A model generated the notes under the pieces. That model was not told where the DNA came from. It did not search any database and worked only from the letters and a program-made list of their open reading frames with translations. The position numbers and the translations under genes are program-made. Positions 26,151 to 35,203 of a stretch of 64,000 bases of DNA are shown here, piece by piece. Numbering within the stretch: position 1 is the first letter of the stretch; the number at the start of each line of letters is the position of its first letter. Origin of the DNA: Pseudomonadota bacterium (GTDB lineage Bacteria > Pseudomonadota > Alphaproteobacteria > Rhizobiales > Tepidamorphaceae); contig JAEWYT010000121.1 of assembly GCA_023458595.1 (NCBI GenBank), positions 1 to 64,000 on the forward strand, written 5' to 3'.

Positions 26151-27119
26151 ATGGGCATTATCGCACTTGGATATTTAGGCGTACGATCCGACAAGCTCGA
26201 CGACTGGGGCGAATTCGCCTCGGGCCTTCTCGGCATGCAGCAGGTCGACAGGGCGGGCAAGATCCGCGCCTTCCGCATGGACGACCGCAAGCAGCGGCTG
26301 GTCGTTTCCGACGAGCCGGGCGACACGCTCGCGTTCCTCGGCTGGGAGGTGGCCGAGAAGGAGGATCTCGATGCTTTCGCCGCTCTCCTCGAGAGCCGCG
26401 GCACGGCGGTGGAAAGAGGAACGCGCGCGCTCGCCGACAAGCGCTTCGTCACCGACCTCATCGTCTTCCGCGATCCGGGCGGCAACCGGATCGAGTTGTT
26501 CTGGGGTCCCATGATCGCCGACGATCCGTTCGTTCCCGGCCGGCCGATCTCCGGCTTCAAGACCGGTCCGCTCGGCATGGGGCACGCCGTGCTGAAGGTC
26601 GACAGCGTCGACGAACTGTTGCCGTTCTATCGCGACGTGCTCGGTTTCCACGTCAGCGACTACGGACTCACGCCCTATGACCTCTATTTCTTCCATGTGA
26701 ACGGACGTCACCACAGCTTTGCCATGGCCGCGGTCGGCAATCCGGGCTTCCACCACTTCATGGTCGAGTTCAACAATCTCGACGACGTCGGCCAGGGATA
26801 CGACCTCGCCAATCTCCAGGAAGGGCGCATCGCCTATACGCTCGGGCGCCACACCAACGACTTCATGACCTCCTACTATGCCCACACGCCGTCGGGCTTT
26901 TTCGTCGAGAGCGGCTGGGGCGGCAGGGTGATCGACCCGGCGACCTGGGAGCCGCACGAAACGTTCACCGGACCGAGCTTCTGGGGACATGAGCGGCTGC
27001 ATCTGGCGGAGGGGCCGCGGGCGGTCATGCGGCAGATGCGGCTCGACACGGCGGCGGCGGGCCTGCGGGCGCCGCCCGTCGTCGACTGTCCGTGGCTCTA
27101 CCAGCAGATCAAGAAGTAG
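26151..27119 (+). CDS. Type I extradiol ring-cleavage dioxygenase (BphC/VOC family)
   Basis: A 322-residue two-domain vicinal-oxygen-chelate protein. The iron ligands of BphC-type enzymes are present: His145 ('LGMGHAVLKV'), His201/202 ('PGFHHFMVEF') and Glu253 ('GFFVESGWGG'). The second-shell residues His188 ('GRHHSFA'), His234 ('LGRHTNDFM') and Tyr243 are also kept, so it should be active. It cleaves a catechol ring next to the two hydroxyls. The start at 26151 was chosen as the first Met of the conserved 'GIIALGYLGV' strand. It probably acts after the hydroxylase encoded next. Confidence 0.92.
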   Translation: MGIIALGYLGVRSDKLDDWGEFASGLLGMQQVDRAGKIRAFRMDDRKQRLVVSDEPGDTLAFLGWEVAEKEDLDAFAALLESRGTAVERGTRALADKRFVTDLIVFRDPGGNRIELFWGPMIADDPFVPGRPISGFKTGPLGMGHAVLKVDSVDELLPFYRDVLGFHVSDYGLTPYDLYFFHVNGRHHSFAMAAVGNPGFHHFMVEFNNLDDVGQGYDLANLQEGRIAYTLGRHTNDFMTSYYAHTPSGFFVESGWGGRVIDPATWEPHETFTGPSFWGHERLHLAEGPRAVMRQMRLDTAAAGLRAPPVVDCPWLYQQIKK

Positions 27120-27215
27120 GACGGCAACACGGGCCGACCTGGCACGGCGGCGGAGGTCGCCGTTCCCCCGGGGTCGGGCGAATCCAAGAACCGAGACCCG
27201 CTACAGGGACATGCA

Positions 27216-28760
27216 ATGAACGGAATCGACCAGATCGAAGAGCCGCTCTACGACGTCGTCGTCATCGGCCTCGGGCCGGCCGGGGCGACCTTGGCGAGTC
27301 TCCTCGGCCTCTGCGGCTTGTCGACATTGGTTCTCGAGCGCGAGGCGGAGACGTTTCACCTGCCGCGCGCCGTCGGCTTCGACGACGAGGCGATGCGCGT
27401 CTTCCAGACGATCGGTCTCGCCGACGAGATCGCGAGCACCACGCGGCTCAATCCGGGCATGCGGTTTGTCGATACCGGGGGCGAGCAGATCCTGATCTGG
27501 CCGCGCCCGGCCGTGATAGGACCGAACGGCTGGTACTCGGCCTACCGCTTCCACCAGCCCGAGCTCGAGGCGCTGCTGCGCCGGGGCCTTGCCCGGTTTC
27601 CGAGCGTCGAGGTGCGCACCCGTGCCGATGTCTTTGCTTTCGACGAGGAGGCCGAGTGGGTGCGCGTGCGCTACGAGGACCTCGACTCCGGCCGGCTCGC
27701 GAGCAGCCGGGGGCGTTACGTGGTCGGCTGCGACGGCGCTCGCTCGCTGGTGCGCCGTTTCGTCGGCTCCTCGATGGACGACCTCGGCTTCCACGAGCGC
27801 TGGCTGATCGTCGACGTGGTGCTGAAGACGCCGAAGCCCGAACTCGGCGACTACACGGTGCAGTTCTGCGATCCGCATCGCCCCGCTACCTACGTGCGCG
27901 GTCTCGGCGACCGCCGCCGCTGGGAGATCACGGTCCGTCCGGAAGAGGACTCCCGCGAGATGGTGCGCCCGGACGCCGTGTGGGGAGTATTGAGCCCCTG
28001 GCTCGGACGGGACGAGGCCGAGCTCGAACGGGCGACCGTCTACACGTTCCACTCCGCCGTAGCCCAGGTTTGGCGGCATGACCGGCTGCTCCTCGCCGGC
28101 GATGCCGCCCATCAGACGCCCCCCTTCCTGGGCCAGGGCATGTGCGCCGGAATCCGCGATGCCGCCAATCTCGCCTGGAAGCTGGAACGCGTCATTCGCG
28201 GCAAGGCGCCGGATACGCTGCTGGATACCTACGAAAGCGAGCGTTCGCCGAACGTGCGGGAATACATCAGGACTGCCGTCCGCCTCGGCGGCCTGATCAA
28301 CACGCGCGATCCGGAAGCCGCGCTCACGGCGGCATTTCGAGACGCGGACGGCTCGGCTTTCATCGAGACGATCCAGCCGCGCCTTGGACCCGGCTGCTTC
28401 GCTGACCGCGGCGATCTGCGCGGCCGCCCCGCCGCGCAGCCCAGGCTCGGCGACGGCCGCCTGCTCGACGACCATGTCGGCTACGCATTCGTGCTACTCG
28501 CCAATGACGGGTTCTGGCGAGGCGTTCCCCCCGATATAAGGGATGCCTTCGTAGGGGACGGTGTCTCGGTCGTGACCGATGCCGGCAATCCCGAACTCGC
28601 GGCGTGGCTCGAACAGGTGAATGCCGAGGCGGTGCTCGTCCGTCCCGATCGCTATGTGGCCGGAACGGCGGGCGCCGTCTCGGATCTCCGCGACCTTTCC
28701 GGTGTTCTCGCATCACAGAATCCGCGCTCGCGCGCAGCAGGTGTTAAGGAGACGATATGA
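27216..28760 (+). CDS. mhpA: MhpA-type FAD-dependent aromatic hydroxylase
   Basis: A 514-residue class A flavoprotein monooxygenase closest to 3-(3-hydroxyphenyl)propionate/3-hydroxycinnamate hydroxylase. The FAD fingerprint 'VIGLGPAGATLASLLGLCG', the 'VVGCDGARSLVRR' DG motif and the GD motif 'LLLAGDAAHQTPPFLGQGMC' are all present, as is the early 'PRAVGFDDEAMRVFQTIGL' typical of MhpA. It would add an ortho hydroxyl to a phenolic acid using NADH and O2, making the catechol for the dioxygenase upstream. The exact substrate cannot be read from sequence. It overlaps the next gene by four bases. Confidence 0.88.
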   Translation: MNGIDQIEEPLYDVVVIGLGPAGATLASLLGLCGLSTLVLEREAETFHLPRAVGFDDEAMRVFQTIGLADEIASTTRLNPGMRFVDTGGEQILIWPRPAVIGPNGWYSAYRFHQPELEALLRRGLARFPSVEVRTRADVFAFDEEAEWVRVRYEDLDSGRLASSRGRYVVGCDGARSLVRRFVGSSMDDLGFHERWLIVDVVLKTPKPELGDYTVQFCDPHRPATYVRGLGDRRRWEITVRPEEDSREMVRPDAVWGVLSPWLGRDEAELERATVYTFHSAVAQVWRHDRLLLAGDAAHQTPPFLGQGMCAGIRDAANLAWKLERVIRGKAPDTLLDTYESERSPNVREYIRTAVRLGGLINTRDPEAALTAAFRDADGSAFIETIQPRLGPGCFADRGDLRGRPAAQPRLGDGRLLDDHVGYAFVLLANDGFWRGVPPDIRDAFVGDGVSVVTDAGNPELAAWLEQVNAEAVLVRPDRYVAGTAGAVSDLRDLSGVLASQNPRSRAAGVKETI

Positions 28761-29602
28761 AGCTTTGTTCGTTCGGTGCCGATGGCCGGTCCAGCTTCGG
28801 GCTGGTCACCGATGGGGGGATCGTCGATCTTGGCCGACGCTTTCCGGGTGTTGCGAGCCTGAGGGCCTTTCTCGCCGACGATGGACTTGCCAAGGCGAAG
28901 GCCTTCGCCGGCGACACGGCCGCCGACTACGCGCTCGACGCGGTCACCTTCGAGCCGGTCATCACCGATCCCGACAAGATCGTCTGCATCGGCCTGAATT
29001 ACCGGGACCACGTGGCCGAAACGGGCCGCACCGTCACCGAGAAGCCGGTCCTGTTTTCCCGCTATCCGGGCAGCCAGATCGGCCACGGCCAGCCCATGGT
29101 CAAGCCGCTTGAGTCCGACGAGTTCGACTACGAGGGCGAACTCGCCGTCATCATCGGCAAGCGCGGCAGGCGGATCCCGGAGGCGGACGCGCTGTCCTAC
29201 GTCGCGGGCTACTCCTGCTACAACGACGGCAGCGTGCGCGACTGGCAGCGCCATACGTCGCAGTTTCTGCCCGGCAAGACCTTCGCCGGAACCGGCGGCA
29301 TCGGCCCCTGGATGGTGACGGCCGACGAGATCCCCGACCCCACGAAGCTCACGCTGACGACGCGGCTGAACGGGCAGGTGGTGCAGAACACCACGACCGA
29401 CCTGATGATCACGCCGATCCCTGCGCTGATCGCCTACATTTCGACGATCTTGCCGGTCGAAGTCGGCGATGTCATCGTGTCCGGCACCCCGGGCGGCGTC
29501 GGCGCGCGGCGCAACCCGCCGCTTTGGATGAAGGCCGGGGACACCGTCGAGGTGGAGATCAGCTCGATCGGCTGTCTCAGCAACCCGGTGGTGAACGAGT
29601 AG
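28757..29602 (+). CDS. Fumarylacetoacetate hydrolase-family protein
   Basis: A 281-residue FAH-family enzyme. The metal site is recognisable ('CIGLNYRDHVAETGR', 'FDYEGELAVIIGKRGR', 'YNDGSVRDWQRHTSQF' and 'GDVIVSGTPGGVGARR'). Members act as hydrolases, decarboxylases or hydratases (MhpD type) on meta-cleavage products. Given its position after mhpA and the dioxygenase, it probably processes the ring-fission product. No MhpC-type alpha/beta hydrolase is present here. Confidence 0.9.
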   Translation: MKLCSFGADGRSSFGLVTDGGIVDLGRRFPGVASLRAFLADDGLAKAKAFAGDTAADYALDAVTFEPVITDPDKIVCIGLNYRDHVAETGRTVTEKPVLFSRYPGSQIGHGQPMVKPLESDEFDYEGELAVIIGKRGRRIPEADALSYVAGYSCYNDGSVRDWQRHTSQFLPGKTFAGTGGIGPWMVTADEIPDPTKLTLTTRLNGQVVQNTTTDLMITPIPALIAYISTILPVEVGDVIVSGTPGGVGARRNPPLWMKAGDTVEVEISSIGCLSNPVVNE

Positions 29603-29680
29603 GATCGACGGCGGCCGGGCTCGCTGTGCGGCCGCCTGCGCCGCCCGCGGCACAGGCGCGAGCCCGGGCAGGGACGGCGG

Positions 29681-30475
29681 TTGAGCGGAGAGAGGCGCAC
29701 GAGCGATCCGAAGGGCGACAGCGTCCGGTCCCTGCGTCGCGGGCTGGCGATCCTTCGGTACGTGAATTCGGTCCGCTCCACCAATCCGGCCGAGATCGCC
29801 TCGGTCCTCGATATTCCGCGCTCCACCGTCTACCGTCTGCTCCAGACGCTCGAGGAAGACGGCTATGTCCGCTACTCGAGTTCCGACAACCGGGTGCGCG
29901 TCGCGCGGCTGGCGGCCTCGCTCGGCGACAGCTACGTCGCGACGACCGACGTTTGCCACGTGGCGGGACCGATCTTCGGGGAGTACGGGCCGAAGCTCGT
30001 CTGGCCACTCGATCTCAGCGTCTACGAGGACGCGGCGATGGTCGTCGAGGAGACGACCCATCCGCGCAGTCCGCTTTCGGTCGATCGGGGCATGATCGGC
30101 TCCAGGCTCCCGGTCCTGCGAACCTCCGCGGGACGGGTGTATCTTGCCCACTGCAGCGAACGGGAGCGTTCGATCATAGTCGAGCAGATCCGCCGCCTCG
30201 GCGACCCGAAGGATGCGTCCTACCTGACGGATCGATATCTGAACCCGATGCTGGCGGAAGCCGCACGGCGCGGATACGCGGTCCGGGCCGAGAGCAGCCT
30301 GCATCCCAAGACGGCAAGCGTCGCCGTGCCCGTGGTCGTCGACAGGTCGGTACGGGCGACCGTCTCGATGATATGGATCCGCTCCGCCATGGATCTGGAG
30401 ACGTCGATCGCGACCTACGTCCCCGCGCTTCAGGAGATTGCCGCCACGATCGCCGAGGCCGCCGCGCGAAGCTAG
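29681..30475 (+). CDS. IclR-family regulator of the aromatic cluster (MhpR-like)
   Basis: A 264-residue regulator with an N-terminal winged helix ('SVRSLRRGLAILRYVNSV', 'IPRSTVYRLLQTLEEDGYVR') and a C-terminal IclR effector domain (~85-260). The apparent start is TTG at 29681, since no ATG lies before the conserved helix. It is the last gene of the cluster and likely responds to the aromatic substrate. Its TAG stop shares the palindrome CTAG (30472-30475) with the stop of the convergent ABC ATPase gene. Confidence 0.88.
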   Translation: MSGERRTSDPKGDSVRSLRRGLAILRYVNSVRSTNPAEIASVLDIPRSTVYRLLQTLEEDGYVRYSSSDNRVRVARLAASLGDSYVATTDVCHVAGPIFGEYGPKLVWPLDLSVYEDAAMVVEETTHPRSPLSVDRGMIGSRLPVLRTSAGRVYLAHCSERERSIIVEQIRRLGDPKDASYLTDRYLNPMLAEAARRGYAVRAESSLHPKTASVAVPVVVDRSVRATVSMIWIRSAMDLETSIATYVPALQEIAATIAEAAARS

Positions 30476-31968
30476 TGAACGGCGGCGTACATGATCTTCT
30501 CCTCTGTCGCCTCGATGGGCGACAGCTCCTCCACGATCCGCCCCTGCCGGCAGACGAGGATCCGGTCCGACAGGTTCATGATCTCCGGCAGGTACGAGGA
30601 GATCATCACGACCGCGAGGCCCTCGTCGGCGAGAGCCTTTATGGTTTCGTGGATCTCGGCGATGGCCGCGACGTCGACGCCGCGCGTCGGCTCGTCGAAG
30701 ATCACCATGCGCGGCCTCTGGACCAGGCCCTTGCCGATCACGACCTTTTGCTGGTTGCCGCCCGACAGTTCCACGACGCGCGCGTCGGCGTTGATCGTCT
30801 TGATGTTGAGCCGGCCGGTCCATTCCTCCGCGAGGTCGCGGATCGCGCGGGTGCGGATGACGAGCCCCTCCTCGCGCCCCGCCGCCAGGAGGCCGCCGAA
30901 CAGGTTCTCGCCGATCGACATCGTCTCGAAGATGCCTTCGGACTTGCGGTCCTCGGTCACGTAGGCGATGCCGTCGCGCACGGCCTCGGCGGGCGTGTAG
31001 TAGCGCACCGGCTGATCGTCGAGCGCGATCGCGCCGCCGCGCAGGAAGTCCCGCTTGTAGATTCCGGCGACGATCTTGAACGTCTCGGTCCGGCCTGAGC
31101 CGATCAGCCCGAAAACCCCCGTGATCTGTCCTTCGAACACGGAAAAGGACGTGTTGCGGACCATGTTGCCCATCGAGATGTCCTGCACCGAAAGCACCTT
31201 GCGGCCCGGCTTGCGCAGATGGGTCACGTCGCGCTTCGAGTAGAGCTCCCCGGACAGCGTCCGGCCGACCATCGCGGCGATGATCTTCTCGCGGTCGAAA
31301 CCCGAGGTCGGGCCGGTGGCCACCAGTTCGCCGTCGCGCAGTATGGTGATGCGGTCGGAGATCATCAGCGCTTCCTCCAGCGCATGGCTGATGAAGACGA
31401 TCGACACGCCGCGCGCCTTCAGCCGGCGCAGGAGCGCGAAGAAGTGGCGCTTCTCCTCCGGCGTCAGCGAGGCCGTCGGTTCGTCGAAGATGATGACGCG
31501 GGCTTCGTGATGCACGGCCCGGGCGATCTCGATCATTTGCCGCTTGGCGGCTCCGAGCGTCTCGACCATCGCCGTCGGGTCGACCGGGAAGTTCAGCGAC
31601 TGCAGGAACTGCTGCGCGGAGATGTAGATGCCGCGCAGGCGGTTCAGGAAGTTCTCCGAACCGAGATAGAGGTTCTGCGCGACCGTCATCGACGGCACCA
31701 GGCTCGTCTCCTGGAACACCATTGCGATCCCCGCCTGCAGCGCCTCGTGGGGCGTCGCGAACTGCACCTCCGCGCCGCGATAGGTCATCCGCCCGGCCGT
31801 CGGCTCCACGACGCCGGCCATCACCTTCGTCAGCGTCGACTTGCCCGCGCCGTTCTCGCCGAGGAGCGCATGGATCTCGCCCTCGTTGAGGTCGAAATCG
31901 ACGTCCTTGACCGCCGGCACGCTGCGGTAGGCCTTGGTGATGCGCTCCATGCGCACGATCGGGTCCAT
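30472..31968 (-). CDS. Ribose-type ABC transporter ATPase (two nucleotide-binding domains)
   Basis: A 498-residue RbsA/MglA-type ATPase with two ABC domains. The first is canonical (Walker A 'GENGAGKST', Walker B 'VIIFDEPTASLTPEE', switch His 'ISHALEEA'). The second has a degenerate Walker A ('GLIGSGRTE') but good signature 'LSGGNQQKVVIGKGL' and Walker B, as usual for sugar importers. It is the last gene of a minus-strand operon; its ATG overlaps the previous stop by one base (TGATG). Confidence 0.93.
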   Translation of the reverse strand: MDPIVRMERITKAYRSVPAVKDVDFDLNEGEIHALLGENGAGKSTLTKVMAGVVEPTAGRMTYRGAEVQFATPHEALQAGIAMVFQETSLVPSMTVAQNLYLGSENFLNRLRGIYISAQQFLQSLNFPVDPTAMVETLGAAKRQMIEIARAVHHEARVIIFDEPTASLTPEEKRHFFALLRRLKARGVSIVFISHALEEALMISDRITILRDGELVATGPTSGFDREKIIAAMVGRTLSGELYSKRDVTHLRKPGRKVLSVQDISMGNMVRNTSFSVFEGQITGVFGLIGSGRTETFKIVAGIYKRDFLRGGAIALDDQPVRYYTPAEAVRDGIAYVTEDRKSEGIFETMSIGENLFGGLLAAGREEGLVIRTRAIRDLAEEWTGRLNIKTINADARVVELSGGNQQKVVIGKGLVQRPRMVIFDEPTRGVDVAAIAEIHETIKALADEGLAVVMISSYLPEIMNLSDRILVCRQGRIVEELSPIEATEEKIMYAAVH

Positions 31969-33002
31969 CACGTCACCTCCGGCGCCAGGATGCCGTCGCC
32001 GCCCTTCGAGGCGACGAGGAGCCGTCCGTCCGCCTCGATCGCGCTCGTCGTTCCGTGGCGGATGCCGTTCGCCCGGCTGTGCAGGCTGAAGACCGGGAGG
32101 AAGTTGGCGTCGAGCTTCGCGACGAGGCCGAACGACGTGCTGGGCGCCCAGGCCTTGTGCACGCCCATCGTCCGGATGCCGCCGCATTGCAGCGGCTCGA
32201 GGAAGCTGCGCCCCGACGACAGCGCCGGCGCGATCCAGAACTCGCGCGGCACTTCGGCCATCATGTCGTGCCGGTAGAGGGTTTCCTGAAGCACGAGTTC
32301 GATCAGCCGGTTGCGCGGCGCGAAGATCGAAAGCCACGCTCCGCCGTCGGCGGCGGGCGAAATCCGCGCCGGGTAGCCCGGCAGGTGAGTGAGGAGCGGA
32401 TCCACGCCGTCGAGACCGACCCGCACGAGCCGGTGCCGCCAGCACTCGCTGACGAGCGCCGCCTCGCCCGTGGGGAGGATTCCGTAGGGCCATTCGAGGC
32501 CCTTGGCGATGCCCTTGAACCCTTCGCCCTTCCGCCGGTACCAGACCGAGCCGTTGGCGTTCTTCTCCATGAGATCGGCGGCCCAGCCGGAAGCCGGGTG
32601 GCGGTCGGAGCCGTTGGCAAGCCACAGCGACCCGTCGGATCCGTAGGCGAGGGCGGTGATGCAGGACACGCCCTTCGGTAGCTCGGCCGGCCTTCCGCCT
32701 TCGATCAGCGTTCCATCGTCGAGGGCGACGGCGAGCGTTCCCTCCGGCGCGGCTGCGACCGCCGTGATCTCTGCAGGAAAGGTCTCGACGAGGTCCGGCG
32801 GGGCGCCGTCCCTCACGGCGTAGAGGCGAGCGCCGCTCGTCGCGAGCAGGCGGCCGCCGGCCTTGCACAGATTGTCGGCCGCGGGCAGGTGGGCGACGAC
32901 GGCCGCCTCGTCGAGTGCCGTATTCGCGCGGAACGCGCCGTCCAGCGGGGGGATCGTGACCGCCTTGCCGCGGAAGATGTCGAGGATCGGGTCGAAGATC
33001 AT
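31968..33002 (-). CDS. SMP-30/gluconolactonase-like beta-propeller protein
   Basis: A 344-residue soluble protein with repeated strand motifs ('TALAYGSDGSLWLANGSDRH', 'EWPYGILPTGEAALVSECWR', 'GYPARISPAADGGAWLSIFA') characteristic of six-bladed SMP-30/strictosidine-synthase-like propellers. Many relatives are metal-dependent lactonases; the metal ligands cannot be fixed with confidence here. No signal peptide is visible, so it is probably cytoplasmic. It lies between the fused permease and the ATPase, with four-base and one-base overlaps, so it is an integral part of this transporter operon. Confidence 0.75.
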   Translation of the reverse strand: MIFDPILDIFRGKAVTIPPLDGAFRANTALDEAAVVAHLPAADNLCKAGGRLLATSGARLYAVRDGAPPDLVETFPAEITAVAAAPEGTLAVALDDGTLIEGGRPAELPKGVSCITALAYGSDGSLWLANGSDRHPASGWAADLMEKNANGSVWYRRKGEGFKGIAKGLEWPYGILPTGEAALVSECWRHRLVRVGLDGVDPLLTHLPGYPARISPAADGGAWLSIFAPRNRLIELVLQETLYRHDMMAEVPREFWIAPALSSGRSFLEPLQCGGIRTMGVHKAWAPSTSFGLVAKLDANFLPVFSLHSRANGIRHGTTSAIEADGRLLVASKGGDGILAPEVT

Positions 33003-35122
33003 GACCGTTTGCCCCAATAGGCGTCGTTCGACGTCCAGGCCGCATCGGCCCCCTCGATGCGATAACGGCCGACCCGGTTGTTGAGGATGCCGCCGATGTA
33101 GAGGTAGCCCTTGTGCTCGCGCATCGACGTCACCATCGGATGCGACAGCCCGGACAGATCGCCGTAGGTCCGGATGATCTCGCCCCTGTCGTCGAACTTC
33201 ACCACGCCGCCGGTGTTGATGTTCGGGAACAGCCAGTCGTCCTGCGGCAGGCGGCGCGTCATGCGCTTGCGCATTCCCGGATGGCGCAGCGACAGGTCGA
33301 AGCTCGGCGTCCGCATGCCGAGCCACGCCATCCAGTAGGTCCCGTCGGAGGCCCGGTTCACGTTGTCCGGGTATCCGGGCATGTCGCGGATCACGCACTC
33401 GGCGGTGCCGGCCTTCGGACCTTCGAGCCAGTAGCGGTGGATGCGGCACGCCCAGCTTTCGCAGAAGAACAGCGACTTGTTGTCGTGCGCCATGCAGACG
33501 CCGTTCGTATAGCGGTAGCCGTCGAGCAGCGTGCGCGTGCTGCCGTCCTTCGGGTCGTAGACCAGGAGTCGCCCGGTCGCCCGGTTCTCGATCGAGTCGA
33601 GCGCCCAGTCGTGGGCGTCGTAGCGCTTGGTGGAATCGGTGAAGTAGACCTTGCCGTCCGGCGCGATGTCGAGGTCGTTTGGATCGCGCAGGCGGGCGTC
33701 GTCGACGATCGAGGTGAACGAGCGGTGCGTCTCGGCCGAAAGCCGCGTCACCTCGCGCTCGGGCGATATCCTGTAGAGCCCCATCGCGCCGACGCAGGAC
33801 AGCAGGTTGCCGTCGTGGTCGAAGGCGAGGCCGAGCGGGAAGCCGCCGATATGGGCGAACACCTCCGAGCGGGTGTAGTCGGGCGCGAAGAAGCGCACGA
33901 TCTCGCCGTGGCGCGTGCCGCAATAGAGGTTGTCGTCGCGGTCGAGGATGACGTCCTCGGGCCCCTCGAGCTCGCCGAGGCCGATCGGCTCGGCCTCCGA
34001 CAGACGGTTGTTCAGCGCGTAGGGCGAGCCGGAGCCGGGCACGGCGGACTGCGTGTCGCCCATGCGCAGATAGACCGGGGCGACATAGACCTCGTTCAGC
34101 ACCTTGTGGCGGTTCTTGAGCCAGCGGATGTCGATCGTCACGGCGGCGGCGAGCAGGATGCCCAGAACCATCTGGTTGGTTCCGGTGCCGTAGCCGAGAC
34201 GGATCAGGCCGTTGGTCATCACCAGCACGATCACCGCGCCCATCAGGCCCTTGACGACCGATCCGCGCCCGCCGCCGAGGCTGTTGCCGCCGACGACTGC
34301 GGCGGTCAGCGCGAGGATCTCGAGCCCGAGGCCGGTGCCCGGTCCGGCGCCGCTCAGCCGCGTCGCGATCAGGAAGCCGGCGCCCGCCGAGCAGAGGCCG
34401 GAGAACACATAGGTCAGGAAAACCGTCAGCCGGACCCGGATGCCGGCATTGTGCGCCGAGCGCCGAGATCCGCCGACGGCGAGCACGTGCCAGCCGGGCC
34501 GGGAGCGCGTCAGCGCGACATGGGTGACGATGGCAAGCGCGATCGCCGCCAGCACGGGCACGGAAATGCCGAGGAGCGTGCCGTCGCCGATGAAGTCCCA
34601 GGTGTCGGACGAGGCGAAGGAAAGCTGGATCTTCGAACCGTGGGCGACGACGAGGATGTCGTAGAGAGCCCGGCCGATGATGAAGGTCACCAGCGTCGTG
34701 ATGAACGCCCTGAGCCTCAGGAAGCCGATCAGGTAGCCGTTGACCGCGCCGAAGACGAGGCCGGTCGCCATCGACGCCAGGAAGGCGACCCAGACGGGCT
34801 GCTCGAAGATGAAGAAGGTCGAGACCGCGGCGAAGGCCGAGAGTGCGAAGATGGAGCCGACGGCGAGGTCGATGCCGCCGCCCAGCATCACGACCGTCAG
34901 CCCGATCACGACGAGGCTGAACTCGCCGAGCTGGCGTGTCGATTCCTGTAGCGAATAGAGCTGGAAGAAGCCCGGGATGATGCTGCCGAACGTCGCCACC
35001 GTCGTGACGAGGGCGAGGAACGGGATCGCGTTGTCGGTCCACCGCTTTGTCAGGATCTCGCCGATGACGTGATCGGGAATGAAATTGTAGCGCCACGCCT
35101 GCAGGCGCTCACGGGTCGTCAT
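32999..35122 (-). CDS. Ribose-type ABC permease fused to a strictosidine-synthase-like propeller
   Basis: A 707-residue fusion. Residues ~30-335 are a complete RbsC-type permease ('GGGIDLAVGSIFALSAFAAV', 'ALTAAVVGGNSLGGGRGSVV'). Residues ~383-690 are a beta-propeller with motifs of the strictosidine synthase/APMAP lactonase family ('ATGRLLVYDPKDGSTRTLLD', 'RIHRYWLEGPKAG' at 560-572, 'MPGYPDNVNRASDGTYW' from 581). The reading frame is continuous with no sign of frameshift. The propeller follows the last helix and should face the cytoplasm if the usual permease topology holds. It may bind or hydrolyse the incoming solute. The start is the ATG of 'MTTRERLQAW'. Confidence 0.9.
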   Translation of the reverse strand: MTTRERLQAWRYNFIPDHVIGEILTKRWTDNAIPFLALVTTVATFGSIIPGFFQLYSLQESTRQLGEFSLVVIGLTVVMLGGGIDLAVGSIFALSAFAAVSTFFIFEQPVWVAFLASMATGLVFGAVNGYLIGFLRLRAFITTLVTFIIGRALYDILVVAHGSKIQLSFASSDTWDFIGDGTLLGISVPVLAAIALAIVTHVALTRSRPGWHVLAVGGSRRSAHNAGIRVRLTVFLTYVFSGLCSAGAGFLIATRLSGAGPGTGLGLEILALTAAVVGGNSLGGGRGSVVKGLMGAVIVLVMTNGLIRLGYGTGTNQMVLGILLAAAVTIDIRWLKNRHKVLNEVYVAPVYLRMGDTQSAVPGSGSPYALNNRLSEAEPIGLGELEGPEDVILDRDDNLYCGTRHGEIVRFFAPDYTRSEVFAHIGGFPLGLAFDHDGNLLSCVGAMGLYRISPEREVTRLSAETHRSFTSIVDDARLRDPNDLDIAPDGKVYFTDSTKRYDAHDWALDSIENRATGRLLVYDPKDGSTRTLLDGYRYTNGVCMAHDNKSLFFCESWACRIHRYWLEGPKAGTAECVIRDMPGYPDNVNRASDGTYWMAWLGMRTPSFDLSLRHPGMRKRMTRRLPQDDWLFPNINTGGVVKFDDRGEIIRTYGDLSGLSHPMVTSMREHKGYLYIGGILNNRVGRYRIEGADAAWTSNDAYWGKRS

Positions 35123-35203
35123 CTGCAATCCGTCTGTTCGATGCGCACGCGGCAAGAGGGGCGGCCGCCCTGGGCCGGCCACCCCCGGATTCGTGGAGCC
35201 GGA

